A stretch of DNA of 64,000 bases, from assembly GCF_018449775.1 (NCBI RefSeq), contig NZ_JAAVVB010000003.1, forward strand, positions 372,001 through 436,000, read 5' to 3'. The notes below the pieces were generated by a model. That model made no database searches. It was not told the origin of the DNA and saw only the letters and a list, made by a program, of their open reading frames with translations. The position numbers were made by a program, and so were the translations under genes. The DNA comes from Mucilaginibacter sp. dw_454. GTDB lineage: Bacteria; Bacteroidota; Bacteroidia; Sphingobacteriales; Sphingobacteriaceae. Shown piece by piece: positions 22,583 to 32,044 of this stretch (position 1 is its first letter; each line of letters begins with the position of its first letter).

Positions 22583-24382
22583 TTATTTCAATGTCAACCA
22601 CTTTTTCCTTACCGTCAACTGTTCGGCCGTTGGATTTGGTAATTCTTCGATCTTGTATTTTACTTTCGTGCTTTTTAGCAATGTAACGGGTATATCCATG
22701 TTAATGCCATCGCGTATTACAGTTACGTTAATTTGTTTGCCGGGCTTCTTGCCGTTGATCAATTTTGTAGCATCGCTAACAGGTTCGCCATCTATTTCTA
22801 TGATCTCGTCGTTAACATTAATACCGCTTATCCAGGCTGCGCTATTACGGGCTACCGCGGTAACTACAACCCGTTGTATGTTAGGGATGGTAGCAATGCC
22901 CAAGGCTGCGTCATTGCTGCTGGCCAGTTCGTCAGTTAATTTATAGCCGGCAAAGCCTAAATAATGATTATAGTCAACCGGGGTTAAGCCGTTAATGTAT
23001 TTAGCATAAAAGTCATCCAAATTTTTGCCCGCAAATTTCTCAACGCCGGCTTTAAATTCTGCATCGGTATAACCGCGCTTTTGTACCTTATAGTATTCGT
23101 TATACATGTACTTCATTACATCGTCTAACGAGTATTTCGCCTGGCTGTCATTAATAATCTCCAGGTCAAGCAACAAAGCAATGATAGCTCCCTTAGTATA
23201 GTAAGATATCGTAGTGTTACCTGAATTTTCATTAGGCCGGTAAGCTTTGATCCAGGCGTCATAGCTTGACTCGGCCAGGGTTTGTACTTTGGCGCCTTCA
23301 GAGTTCTCTAGTTGGTTGATATCCTCGGCTAATACGCCCAGATAATTATCGGTTGGGTATAACTGAGTACGGTGCACAATAATATCCTGGTAGTAAGCTG
23401 TAAAACCTTCGGCTATCCATAAGTTGGTGGTATAATTTTCATTATCATAATCAAACGGACCCAAAGCTATCGGGCGCAAACGTTTAACGTTCCATAAGTG
23501 AAAATGCTCATGTGCCGCAAGGCTTAAAAAATTCTCATAACCTGGTTTGGTATCATAAGCATCGCGCGATGCGCCGAGCGTGGTCGAGCTCAGGTGTTCT
23601 AAACCGCCACCGCCTTTAAGCGCATTGTGTACAATAAAGGTGTAATGCTTGTTAGGGTTTTCGCCATAGATAGCAGTTTCTTGTTCAACTATGCTGGCCA
23701 TATCCTTTTTCAGGCGATCGTTCTCGTAATTGCCACCGCCCACCATGCACACTTCATAGTGCACACCGCTGGCTTCAAAATCAAAAACGTCCTGTGTGCC
23801 AATTTCAATAGGCGAGTCAAACAGGATATCAAAATCGGGCGAATGACGTGTAAAGGCATCGCCATTTACTTTCTCTAAACTGGTTGATACAGTTGTCCAG
23901 CCTTTATATGGGTTGATGTGGATAGTAGCAGGTGAATGCAGCATATTACCCGGATAAATGAACATATCCGGCGATGACAGGAACGCGTGCGACGCATCGA
24001 TGAAACTGGTGCGTACCGATATTTCAAAAGCGTACACACGATATTTTACCACCACAGTGCCAATTCCTGCTGTATTTAACTTCCAAATGTTTTTACGGAT
24101 TTTATTTGCAGCCAGAGGTTTTCCGTTAGCACTGGCGCTCAGTGTTTCAATATTACGGGCAAACTCGCGCACCAGGTATGAGCCGGGTGTCCAGACAGGC
24201 ATTTTCAATTCAAGTTCATCCTGCTTTAAGCCGTTGATGGTCATTTCAATATCGGCATAATGGGCCTGAGCCTCGGGGAATGAAACATTGTAATATATTT
24301 GAGTATTGTCTGCCGCATTGCCGGTAGTAGCCATAAAAAATAGTATTAAAGAAAAAATAATTGAGCGTAAAATTTTTTTCAT
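22583..24382 (-). CDS. M61 family glycyl aminopeptidase with PDZ domain
   Basis: 599 residues. The signal peptide (MKKILRSIIFSLILFFMATTGNA) directs export. The N-terminal beta domain is followed by the thermolysin-like catalytic domain: HEHFH (~295, within AAHEHFHLWNVKRLRP) and the third zinc ligand Glu in WIAEGFTAYY (~325). A PDZ domain (~485-570: ISGINVNDEIIEIDGEPV) is near the C-terminus. The family includes glycyl aminopeptidases that release N-terminal Gly/Ala. It stands alone. A strong, ordinary member. Confidence 0.92.
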   Translation of the reverse strand: MKKILRSIIFSLILFFMATTGNAADNTQIYYNVSFPEAQAHYADIEMTINGLKQDELELKMPVWTPGSYLVREFARNIETLSASANGKPLAANKIRKNIWKLNTAGIGTVVVKYRVYAFEISVRTSFIDASHAFLSSPDMFIYPGNMLHSPATIHINPYKGWTTVSTSLEKVNGDAFTRHSPDFDILFDSPIEIGTQDVFDFEASGVHYEVCMVGGGNYENDRLKKDMASIVEQETAIYGENPNKHYTFIVHNALKGGGGLEHLSSTTLGASRDAYDTKPGYENFLSLAAHEHFHLWNVKRLRPIALGPFDYDNENYTTNLWIAEGFTAYYQDIIVHRTQLYPTDNYLGVLAEDINQLENSEGAKVQTLAESSYDAWIKAYRPNENSGNTTISYYTKGAIIALLLDLEIINDSQAKYSLDDVMKYMYNEYYKVQKRGYTDAEFKAGVEKFAGKNLDDFYAKYINGLTPVDYNHYLGFAGYKLTDELASSNDAALGIATIPNIQRVVVTAVARNSAAWISGINVNDEIIEIDGEPVSDATKLINGKKPGKQINVTVIRDGINMDIPVTLLKSTKVKYKIEELPNPTAEQLTVRKKWLTLK

Positions 24383-24509
24383 ATCGCAAGGTAAAAAAAT
24401 TGCAGCAGCTATAAATTATAAATCAAAAACTTAAAACAGTGCCAGTTGTAAAATGGTTGATACATGCAACTAATATAGAAACTCCTATTTAATTTTACCG
24501 ATATAACCT

Positions 24510-24977
24510 ATGAAGACAAAATTAGTAGAACCAGTATCGCGAAAGCTAAATGTATTGGGTCAGGATTACCTTGCCGCGCTGAACGATCATCTGGCCATGT
24601 TTGATATTGATCGCCATTTTTACCCACTGACATTGATTCATCGTAATGACGGACAGCTAACACAAAAAGCGCTTGCCGAAATATTGGGTAAAGATAAATC
24701 GCTCATTGTTAAAATTATTGACCGCCTTAGTGAAAAAGGCTTTGTTTATAGAACAGTTAACCCCGAAGACAGGCGCGAACATTTTTTAAGCGCGACTGAC
24801 AAGGCCCGGGAGGTAGTACCACATATCATCAAAACTTTTGAACACATGAATCAATCGGCGTCAAAAGGCATATCGGCGCATGATATGGAAATATTTGAAA
24901 ACGTATTGTTAAAAATGAGAGATAACTTAGCTGATTTTGCTAAAAAACAAACCGCAACCGACACAATTAAACCATAA
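24510..24977 (+). CDS. MarR family transcriptional regulator
   Basis: 155 residues with a winged helix-turn-helix (DGQLTQKALAEILGKDKSLIVKIIDRLSEKGFV; wing NPEDRREHFLSAT) flanked by dimerisation helices. It is the first gene of an RND efflux operon, with the adaptor gene starting ten bases after its stop. By analogy with other MarR-efflux operons it most likely represses its own operon until a drug or phenolic ligand binds (inference). Confidence 0.93.
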   Translation: MKTKLVEPVSRKLNVLGQDYLAALNDHLAMFDIDRHFYPLTLIHRNDGQLTQKALAEILGKDKSLIVKIIDRLSEKGFVYRTVNPEDRREHFLSATDKAREVVPHIIKTFEHMNQSASKGISAHDMEIFENVLLKMRDNLADFAKKQTATDTIKP

Positions 24978-24987
24978 TTAAACCTCC

Positions 24988-26073
24988 ATGAAGACCAAGT
25001 ATATCATATACATTTTACTGGCAATACTTATAGGCGCTTTAGTGTATAACAAGTTTTTTAGCGCCCGCGCCAAAAAGCGCGACGCATCAACTGCAACAGG
25101 TAAAGGCGGCAAAAAAGGTGGGCGTAACGGCCCGGTACCGGTAAAATTGTTAATTGCCAGGGATACTACGCTGGACACCCGGATTGATGTAACCGGCACG
25201 CTTGACGCAAACGAAAAGGTAAGCCTGATCAGCGAAACAGCAGGCAATATTACCGGCATTTATTTCCAGGAAGGCAGCTATGTAAAAAAAGGCCAGTTGT
25301 TGGTTAAAGTTTACAACCAGGACCAGGTTGCGGCTTTAAAGCAAAATGATTATCAGATAGCCCTGGCTAAACAAAATGAATATCGCAACAAGATATTGCT
25401 GCAAAAAGAGGCCATAAGCCAGCAGGAGTATGATACTTCATTAACCAGCTTAAACACGTTAAAAGCAGCCAGCGATGTATTGAAAGCGCAAATTTCTAAA
25501 ACAGAGATTCGTGCACCATTCTCTGGTACCATTGGTTTACGTAATATAAGCCCGGGTGGTTATTTATCGCCAAGTACCGCTATTGCTTCTTTGGTAAACA
25601 TGGACCCGGCTAAACTAACTTTTGCCGTGCCCGAAAAGTATTTGCCGCTGTTAAATAATGGTACCAAAGTCGTTTTTAACGTCAGCAGCTCAGATCAAAA
25701 CTTTAAAGCAATTGTGTATGCTATCGAGCCTTCTATTGATTTGAACTCGCGTACTATAACGGTTAGGGCTAAGGCCGATAATCCTAAAGGGATCTTAAAA
25801 GCAGGAAGCTTCGCCAAGATCAATATTCAATTGAACCAGATACCAAAAACTATTATGCTGCCTACCGAGTGTGTGGTGCCCGATCTGAAATCGAGCGTGG
25901 TGTATGTGTATCACAATGGTATAGCAGTAGCTAAACCGGTTAAAACGGATGTGCGTACCGAAACCCGTGTGCAAATTACCAGCGGTATTAAAGCCGGTGA
26001 TAGCGTAGTAGTGTCGGGCATTATTCAAATGCGTCCGAAAGTTCCTTTGAGAATAGTTAAGGTAATTAAATAA
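24988..26073 (+). CDS. RND efflux periplasmic adaptor (membrane fusion protein)
   Basis: 361 residues. An N-terminal membrane anchor (YIIYILLAILIGALVYN) is present, with no lipobox. A lysine/glycine-rich linker is followed by split biotinyl-lipoyl halves (~75-105 and ~165-190: AGNITGIYFQEGSYVKKGQ; IRAPFSGTIGLRNISPG), a helical hairpin between them and beta-barrel plus membrane-proximal domains. It links the inner-membrane pump to the TolC channel encoded downstream. The pump gene starts 11 bases after. Confidence 0.94.
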   Translation: MKTKYIIYILLAILIGALVYNKFFSARAKKRDASTATGKGGKKGGRNGPVPVKLLIARDTTLDTRIDVTGTLDANEKVSLISETAGNITGIYFQEGSYVKKGQLLVKVYNQDQVAALKQNDYQIALAKQNEYRNKILLQKEAISQQEYDTSLTSLNTLKAASDVLKAQISKTEIRAPFSGTIGLRNISPGGYLSPSTAIASLVNMDPAKLTFAVPEKYLPLLNNGTKVVFNVSSSDQNFKAIVYAIEPSIDLNSRTITVRAKADNPKGILKAGSFAKINIQLNQIPKTIMLPTECVVPDLKSSVVYVYHNGIAVAKPVKTDVRTETRVQITSGIKAGDSVVVSGIIQMRPKVPLRIVKVIK

Positions 26074-26084
26074 GCAGCTTCCTC

Positions 26085-29000
26085 ATGAGTTTATCCTCAG
26101 TTAGTATAAAAAGGCCGGTACTGGCAACAGTTATGTCTATTGTAATTGTTGTTTTTGGTATCATTGGCTACAATTTTTTGGGTATCAGGGATTTCCCTTC
26201 TATAGATCCGCCAATTATTTCGGTAAGTACCAGTTATACCGGAGCCAACGCCGATGTAATCGAATCGCAGATCACCGAGCCATTAGAAAAGGCCATTAAT
26301 GGCGTGCCGGGTATTCGTAACATTTCATCAACAAGCTCGGTAGGTTCAAGCCAGATCACTGTGGAGTTTGATCTGGATGCCGACCTGGAAACTGCCGCAA
26401 ACGACGTACGCGACAAAGTAGGCCAGGCTCAGCGTCAGTTACCGCTGGATATTACAGCACCGCCGGTAGTTACCAAAGCGGATGCGAACGCCGACAATAT
26501 TATTACCCTTGCTGTAAGTTCAGACAAGCGTAACATTACCCAGGTAGATGATTACGCAGAAAACGTATTACAGGAAGGCTTGCAAACCATCCCCGGCGTT
26601 AGTGCCATTAATATTCAGGGCCAGCGCCAATATGCTATGCGCCTGTGGATAGATCCGGCAAAACTGACCTCGCTCGGCTTAGCCGCTACAGATATTACTG
26701 ATGCACTAAATAAAGAAAACGTAGAGTTACCTGCAGGTAAAATTGAAGGTAACAACACCGAGCTGATTGTTCGTGCTATTGGTAAAATGAGTACCGAGAC
26801 TGAATTTAACAACATGATCATTCGCGCCGACAGTAACCGTGTGATCAGGTTGAAAGACGTTGGGTACGCGGTATTAGGTTCGGCTAATGAGGAAACGGCC
26901 TTTAAAGAATCGGGCAGGTTAGAAGTGGCCCTGGCCATTGTGCCACAGCCCGGCGCAAACTACGTACAGATAGCCAAAGACTTTTACAAGCGCTTTAATG
27001 AGCTGAAAAAAGATCTTCCGGCAGATATCCAGGTAAAAGTATTGCTGGACAATACCAAGTTCATCAACCAATCTATCGAAGAAGTGGAAGAGACGCTGGC
27101 GATATCCTTTATATTGGTGGTAATTATTATTTACCTGTTCTTCAGAGATTGGCTTATTGCATTCAGGCCATTGATCGATATCCCCGTATCATTGATTGGG
27201 GCTTTCTTTATCATGTATATATTCGGCTTCTCCATCAATATCCTTACCCTGCTCGGTATCGTGCTTGCGACAGGGCTGGTGGTGGATGACGGGATTGTGG
27301 TCACAGAGAACATATATAAGAAAGTGGAAGACGGTATGCCTATCAGGCAGGCCGCGTTCGAAGGATCTGCGGAGATATTCTTTGCGGTAATCTCCACATC
27401 GGTTACGCTGGCGGCGGTGTTCCTGCCTATTGTATTCTTACAGGGTTTCACCGGGCGTTTGTTCCGCGAGTTTGCGGTGGTAGTAGCCGGCTCGGTATTG
27501 ATCTCGGCTTTTGTATCGCTGTCATTAACGCCGATGCTTAATGTTAAGCTGATCCGTAAAAATCAAACCAAATCAAAATTCTACGAGCGTACAGAGCCTT
27601 TCTTTGTGAACATGACCAACTCTTATACCGAGAGTTTGATCAAGTTTATGAAGCGTAAATGGATAGCAATTGCTATTCTGTTAGGATCTGTAGCGATTAT
27701 TGTGATACTGAATAAGTTTATCCAATCAGAGCTTGCCCCGCTTGACGATAAGAGCTTACTGCGTTATACTGTAACCGGCTCGGAAGGTGCATCATATGAA
27801 TACATGACCAAGTATATGGACAATGTATCTAACATGGTGGCCGATTCTATACCAGAAGCAAACGTTAATCTGGAAATTGTTGCCGGTGGTGGTGGCGGAA
27901 GCGGTGCTGTAAACAGCGGTTTCGGCCGTATCGGTTTGGTAGCGCCTGATCAACGAACGCGATCGCAGGATGAAATTGCCACATGGTTAACCAAGCAGAT
28001 AAGTCATTACCCGGATGCCCGTGTTATTGTTGCGCAAGAGCAAACCATAAGCGGCGGCGGCAGTGGAGCCAAAACAGGCTTGCCGGTACAGTTTGTTATT
28101 CAGAACCAGGATTTTGAAAAAATACGTAAGGTGCTGCCAACGTTTTTTGCCGAAGTTAGCAAAAGCCCGATATTCACCACGCCAGACGTTAACCTTAAAT
28201 TTACCAAGCCCGAGCTGCGTGTAGTAACAGACCGCGACCGGGCGCGTGACCTGGGAGTTTCTGTAGCGGATATTGCCAACACTTTACAGCTATACTATAG
28301 TGCCGGCCGTTTAGCTTATTTCTTGCTCAACGGTAAGCAATACCAAGTTATAGCCCAGGCAGACCGCGCCAACCGCGACCAGCCGCTGGATTTAAAGACG
28401 CTTTATGTACGCAACTCGGCAGGCCAGTTAATACAGTTGGATAACGTAGTAAAAGTTGACGAAGACGCCACGCCGCCGGCTATCTATCACTTTAACCGTT
28501 TTAAGTCGGCTACGTTTCAGGCAGGTTTATCGCCGGGACATACCATTGGCGATGGCATAGCAGAAATGGATCGTATTGCCAAGGCTACTCTTGACGATAG
28601 TTTCAGTACCGAACTAAGCGGCGCCTCGCGGGATTTTGCCGAGAGTGCGTCGAACATTATGTTCGCATTTATCTTCGCGCTGCTACTCATTTACCTGGTG
28701 CTGGCTGCACAGTTTGAAAGCTTTAAAGATCCAATCATTGTGATGCTGACGGTACCACTGGCTATTGCCGGTGCGTTTTTATCGCTATGGTTGTTTGACC
28801 AAACCCTGAATATCTTTAGCGAGATCGGTATCATTACCCTGGTTGGTTTGGTAACCAAAAACGGCATCCTGATCGTTGAGTTTGCTAATCAACGGATGGA
28901 ACATGGCTTGTCTAAATATGATGCGGTGATCGAGTCGGCTACGGCGCGTTTACGCCCAATTTTGATGACAAGTATGGCCGTGGTATTGGGTTCGGTGCCT

Positions 29001-29225
29001 ATCGCGTTAGCATTAGGCGCCGGTGCAAAAAGCCGTGTATCCTTAGGTATCGTTATCATTGGCGGCATGTTGTTCTCGCTGGTATTAACGCTGTACGTTA
29101 TCCCGATGATGTATATGCTTATCGCCTCGAAAGAACGTATTGACCCTGATCATGCCGACGAGAAAGAGAATGCCGCAGAAAAGAAAAATAAGAATAAGAA
29201 AGAAAAAAAGAACGACCACGAATAA
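26085..29225 (+). CDS. RND multidrug efflux permease (AcrB/MexB-like)
   Basis: 1046 residues, full length. Opening motif SIKRPVLATVMSIVIVVFG (TM1), FPSIDPPIISVSTSYTGA typical of RND pumps, proton-relay double Asp in TM4 (GLVVDDGIVV, ~406) and the TM4/5 sequence TSVTLAAVFLPIVFLQG. Two large periplasmic loops and twelve membrane segments are expected. The C-terminal tail is unusually Lys/Glu-rich (KENAAEKKNKNKKEKK). It exports drugs or other amphiphiles using the proton gradient. The substrate is unknown. Confidence 0.95.
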   Translation: MSLSSVSIKRPVLATVMSIVIVVFGIIGYNFLGIRDFPSIDPPIISVSTSYTGANADVIESQITEPLEKAINGVPGIRNISSTSSVGSSQITVEFDLDADLETAANDVRDKVGQAQRQLPLDITAPPVVTKADANADNIITLAVSSDKRNITQVDDYAENVLQEGLQTIPGVSAINIQGQRQYAMRLWIDPAKLTSLGLAATDITDALNKENVELPAGKIEGNNTELIVRAIGKMSTETEFNNMIIRADSNRVIRLKDVGYAVLGSANEETAFKESGRLEVALAIVPQPGANYVQIAKDFYKRFNELKKDLPADIQVKVLLDNTKFINQSIEEVEETLAISFILVVIIIYLFFRDWLIAFRPLIDIPVSLIGAFFIMYIFGFSINILTLLGIVLATGLVVDDGIVVTENIYKKVEDGMPIRQAAFEGSAEIFFAVISTSVTLAAVFLPIVFLQGFTGRLFREFAVVVAGSVLISAFVSLSLTPMLNVKLIRKNQTKSKFYERTEPFFVNMTNSYTESLIKFMKRKWIAIAILLGSVAIIVILNKFIQSELAPLDDKSLLRYTVTGSEGASYEYMTKYMDNVSNMVADSIPEANVNLEIVAGGGGGSGAVNSGFGRIGLVAPDQRTRSQDEIATWLTKQISHYPDARVIVAQEQTISGGGSGAKTGLPVQFVIQNQDFEKIRKVLPTFFAEVSKSPIFTTPDVNLKFTKPELRVVTDRDRARDLGVSVADIANTLQLYYSAGRLAYFLLNGKQYQVIAQADRANRDQPLDLKTLYVRNSAGQLIQLDNVVKVDEDATPPAIYHFNRFKSATFQAGLSPGHTIGDGIAEMDRIAKATLDDSFSTELSGASRDFAESASNIMFAFIFALLLIYLVLAAQFESFKDPIIVMLTVPLAIAGAFLSLWLFDQTLNIFSEIGIITLVGLVTKNGILIVEFANQRMEHGLSKYDAVIESATARLRPILMTSMAVVLGSVPIALALGAGAKSRVSLGIVIIGGMLFSLVLTLYVIPMMYMLIASKERIDPDHADEKENAAEKKNKNKKEKKNDHE

Positions 29226-29228
29226 GCA

Positions 29229-30554
29229 ATGATGATGAAACTTAAAAAATTAGCTTGCTTCCTTTGTTGCTACCTGGCATTTGCAGCGGTTGTAAAAGCG
29301 CAAACGGCCCCGTCGCTGCTTACTTTGAAAGATGCTGTAGAGATAGCTCTGAAAAATAACTACAACATTGTATTGGCAAAAAACAATAAAACCATCGCCC
29401 AAAATAATGTTACGCCTGGGAATGCTGGTTTCTTGCCGGTTGTATCGGCAGATCTGACGCAGAACAGCAGCGACCAACATATTAATCAAACACGGTCTGA
29501 CGGTACCAGAAACGTGCTTACCGCTAAAAACAGCAATTTAAGTTACGGCCCGAGTTTGAACTGGACAATCTTTAACGGTTTTGCCATGTTTGCCAACTAC
29601 GACCAGTTAAAAACAATAAACGAGCTGAATAGCGTAACCGAACGCGATACGGTATTGGCTACTACCACCGATGTGATTCTGACTTATTATGATCTGATTA
29701 ATCAGAACGAACAGATCAAGGCACAAAATGGCGCCATAGCTATTTCGCATACGCAACTTAAATATGCCAGCGCTAAATTTAGCGTAGGTACGGCATCCCG
29801 GTTGGATGTATTGAACGCGCAGGTGAATCTGAATACCGATACCGCAACTTTGTTAAACTTGCTACAGCAGTTTAAAGTCAGTAAAATAAAAATGAACCAA
29901 ATACTGGTTCGCGATTTACAGACTGATTTTTCTGTTACTGATACCATTGTTGTAGACGATAAAATGGTTTTGGGCGACATTTTAACCAATGCGCAAACCC
30001 AGAACCCGGCCATTATATCGGCACAGATTAACAAACGTTTGGCCGATATTAATTTAAGGCAAGTACAAGCAACCCGTTACCCGGTAGTGGGTGTGGGTGC
30101 AGGCTATACCTGGACCAATGCCAAAACACCGGCAGGGTTTACCCAAACACAGAATGCACGTGGCATTAACTATGGGTTAACGGCATCCATCAATATATTC
30201 AATGGTTTTAATCAAAATCGTCGCGAACAAAATGCCAAAATACAGATTGACAACGCTGCAATTGGCATTAAACAAACGCAATTAAATGTAGAAAGCCAGA
30301 TCAATAACTTGTATGTAAGCTACTTGTCTGGCCTTGATCTGGTAAAGCTGGGGCAATCAAACGTCGCGATAGCAAAACGTAATCTGGACATTTCTTTGGA
30401 TAAATATAAGATAGGCACCATTACGCCTTTAGAGATCCGCGAAGCGCAAAGAAACTACCTGGCAGCGCAGTCTACATTTTTTGCGGCTCAATATCAGTCA
30501 AAGGTGGCAGAAGTAACGCTTAAACAAATAACTAATAATTTAAATATCCAATAA
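29229..30554 (+). CDS. TolC-family outer-membrane efflux protein
   Basis: 441 residues. Signal peptide ends near VVKA (residue ~24). Two OEP repeats: the first (~30-220) begins LTLKDAVEIALKNNYNIVLAKNN, and the second (~230-440) contains INKRLADINLRQVQATRYPVV and ends in a helical region (LDISLDKYKIGTITPLEIREAQRNY). It forms the trimeric outer-membrane exit duct. It starts three bases after the permease stop. It is the last gene of the marR-adaptor-pump-TolC operon. Confidence 0.95.
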   Translation: MMMKLKKLACFLCCYLAFAAVVKAQTAPSLLTLKDAVEIALKNNYNIVLAKNNKTIAQNNVTPGNAGFLPVVSADLTQNSSDQHINQTRSDGTRNVLTAKNSNLSYGPSLNWTIFNGFAMFANYDQLKTINELNSVTERDTVLATTTDVILTYYDLINQNEQIKAQNGAIAISHTQLKYASAKFSVGTASRLDVLNAQVNLNTDTATLLNLLQQFKVSKIKMNQILVRDLQTDFSVTDTIVVDDKMVLGDILTNAQTQNPAIISAQINKRLADINLRQVQATRYPVVGVGAGYTWTNAKTPAGFTQTQNARGINYGLTASINIFNGFNQNRREQNAKIQIDNAAIGIKQTQLNVESQINNLYVSYLSGLDLVKLGQSNVAIAKRNLDISLDKYKIGTITPLEIREAQRNYLAAQSTFFAAQYQSKVAEVTLKQITNNLNIQ

Positions 30555-30591
30555 CTTAGATAAGATTTATTTAATTACATTTGAAATGTAA

Positions 30592-30969
30592 ATGGCTGGA
30601 TCTTATCATACATGCTTGCTGGTTGACGATAATTACATCGATAATTTCGTTACGCGCAGGCTATTGGAAAGCAGCAAGTTTGCCGAAAATATTATAGTTA
30701 CCGAATCGCCTACTGAAGCGATCAGCATGTTAGAAAACGGCACGGTAAAACCAAACGTTATTTTTCTGGACATCAGGATGCCGCTGATGAGCGGGTTTGA
30801 GTTTTTGGACGCTTTTGATAAGCTGCCCATTGCTAAGACAGACATTAAGATATTTTTGCTTTCGTCATCATTCGATCCTACCGATATCCGCAGATCATCT
30901 GATAATAAATACATCACGCAGTTTATCCATAAACCGCTTACCCACAAAATACTCGAGGAATTACCATGA
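30592..30969 (+). CDS. Stand-alone receiver-domain response regulator
   Basis: 125 residues with a CheY-like fold only: acidic pocket VDDN (~10), phosphoacceptor Asp ~61 in VIFLDIRMPLM, Ser in LLSSSFD and Lys in FIHKPLT. There is no output domain, so it may act by protein contact or relay. The stop overlaps the ATG of the next gene by four bases (ATGA), implying translational coupling with the BadF-type kinase. The coupling is odd functionally and unexplained. Confidence 0.9.
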   Translation: MAGSYHTCLLVDDNYIDNFVTRRLLESSKFAENIIVTESPTEAISMLENGTVKPNVIFLDIRMPLMSGFEFLDAFDKLPIAKTDIKIFLLSSSFDPTDIRRSSDNKYITQFIHKPLTHKILEELP

Positions 30970-31826
30970 TCTTAGTTGCCGACAGCGGATCGACAAAAAC
31001 AGATTGGTTGCTTAAGCAGCCCGGCCAGGAAGCCCAGGCATTCAGAACACCGGGATTAAACCCATACTTTTTAACAGATAAAGAGATAGTAAAGGTAATG
31101 CAGGACCAGGCTACCGAATTGGTTGCGCATGGTACCGAGGTTAAAGAGATTTATTTTTTTGGCGCAGGTTGCTCAAGCCCGGATAGGCACGAGATCATCA
31201 GCAACGCCCTAAGCCAGTTATTTAACAAAGCTTATATCAGCGTAGATAGCGACCTGTTGGGCTCGGCTTACGCCACCTGTGGCCGCGAGAAAGGTTTGTG
31301 TTGCGTATTAGGTACCGGCTCAAATATTTCTTTTTTTGATGGCGAAGAGATCCACGCGGGTAAACATGGTTTAGGTTATATTTTGGGCGACGAAGGATCA
31401 GGCACCTGGTTTGGCAAAGCGCTGATAACCGATTACCTGTACGGCAGAATGCCCGAAGAGATTAATACACTTTTTAAAAATACTTATCCTATAACTAAAG
31501 AAGAGGTGATCCGTAATGTTTATCAAAAACCTTCGGCTAACTCTTACCTGGCGTCGTTTGCGCGTTTCTTTAATGTTATCCGTAAAACCGAATATGGGAG
31601 CAACCTCATCAAAGCAGGTCTGCAAGAGTTTATTGATACCAATATCAAGTCATATCCCGAGTATCATAACTTTAAAAGTCACTTTGTAGGTTCGATTGCT
31701 TTTGTATTTAGTAAAGAGCTGCATGAACTGGCCGAGACGCAGGATATCCACATCGGTAAGATCATCAAACAGCCAATTAATGACCTGATGGCCTTTATTC
31801 TGACCCGCGAAGGCGCTGGATCTTAG
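30966..31826 (+). CDS. BadF/BcrA-type ATPase, N-acetylglucosamine kinase-like
   Basis: 286 residues of the ASKHA fold. Phosphate-1 motif ADSGSTKTDWLL (~4-15), phosphate-2 region CVLGTGSNISFFDG (~115) and adenosine-binding GYILGDEGSGTWFGKAL (~137-153). The GDEGSG pattern is common in N-acetylglucosamine kinases of this family. It would phosphorylate an amino sugar in the cytoplasm during cell-wall recycling (family inference). It is shorter than benzoyl-CoA reductase activators and lacks their Fe-S cysteines. Confidence 0.85.
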   Translation: MILVADSGSTKTDWLLKQPGQEAQAFRTPGLNPYFLTDKEIVKVMQDQATELVAHGTEVKEIYFFGAGCSSPDRHEIISNALSQLFNKAYISVDSDLLGSAYATCGREKGLCCVLGTGSNISFFDGEEIHAGKHGLGYILGDEGSGTWFGKALITDYLYGRMPEEINTLFKNTYPITKEEVIRNVYQKPSANSYLASFARFFNVIRKTEYGSNLIKAGLQEFIDTNIKSYPEYHNFKSHFVGSIAFVFSKELHELAETQDIHIGKIIKQPINDLMAFILTREGAGS

Positions 31827-31856
31827 CAAGTCGAAAATTTTCTTATTTATTGATTC

Positions 31857-32038
31857 TCCTGAGTAGGCTTTGGCTAAAGCCGTTTTGTGCACTTTTGGAT
31901 CCGTTGGCTGAAGCCAACGGCAATGAACCGGGTTGTTGTGTCAACCAGTTTTGCCAACCGACTGGCCAAATTCATTGCCGTCCCATTTATGGGACGGGTG
32001 ACTAAAGAAAAGCCCAGGGCTTTAGCTCCAATAAACCA
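31857..32038. repeat. Nested inverted repeats (CCGTTGGCT..AGCCAACGG family)
   Basis: Contains GGCTTTGGCTAAAGCC, CCGTTGGCTGAAGCCAACGG followed by CAATGAA, then TTCATTGCCG and CCGTCCCATTTATGGGACGG, then GGGCTTTAGCTCC. The GGCTAAAGCC/GGGCTTTAGC and GCAATGAA/TTCATTGC pieces pair across the unit. It is non-coding, sits between convergent genes, and looks like a further dispersed family. Confidence 0.8.
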
Positions 32039-32044
32039 TTTATA

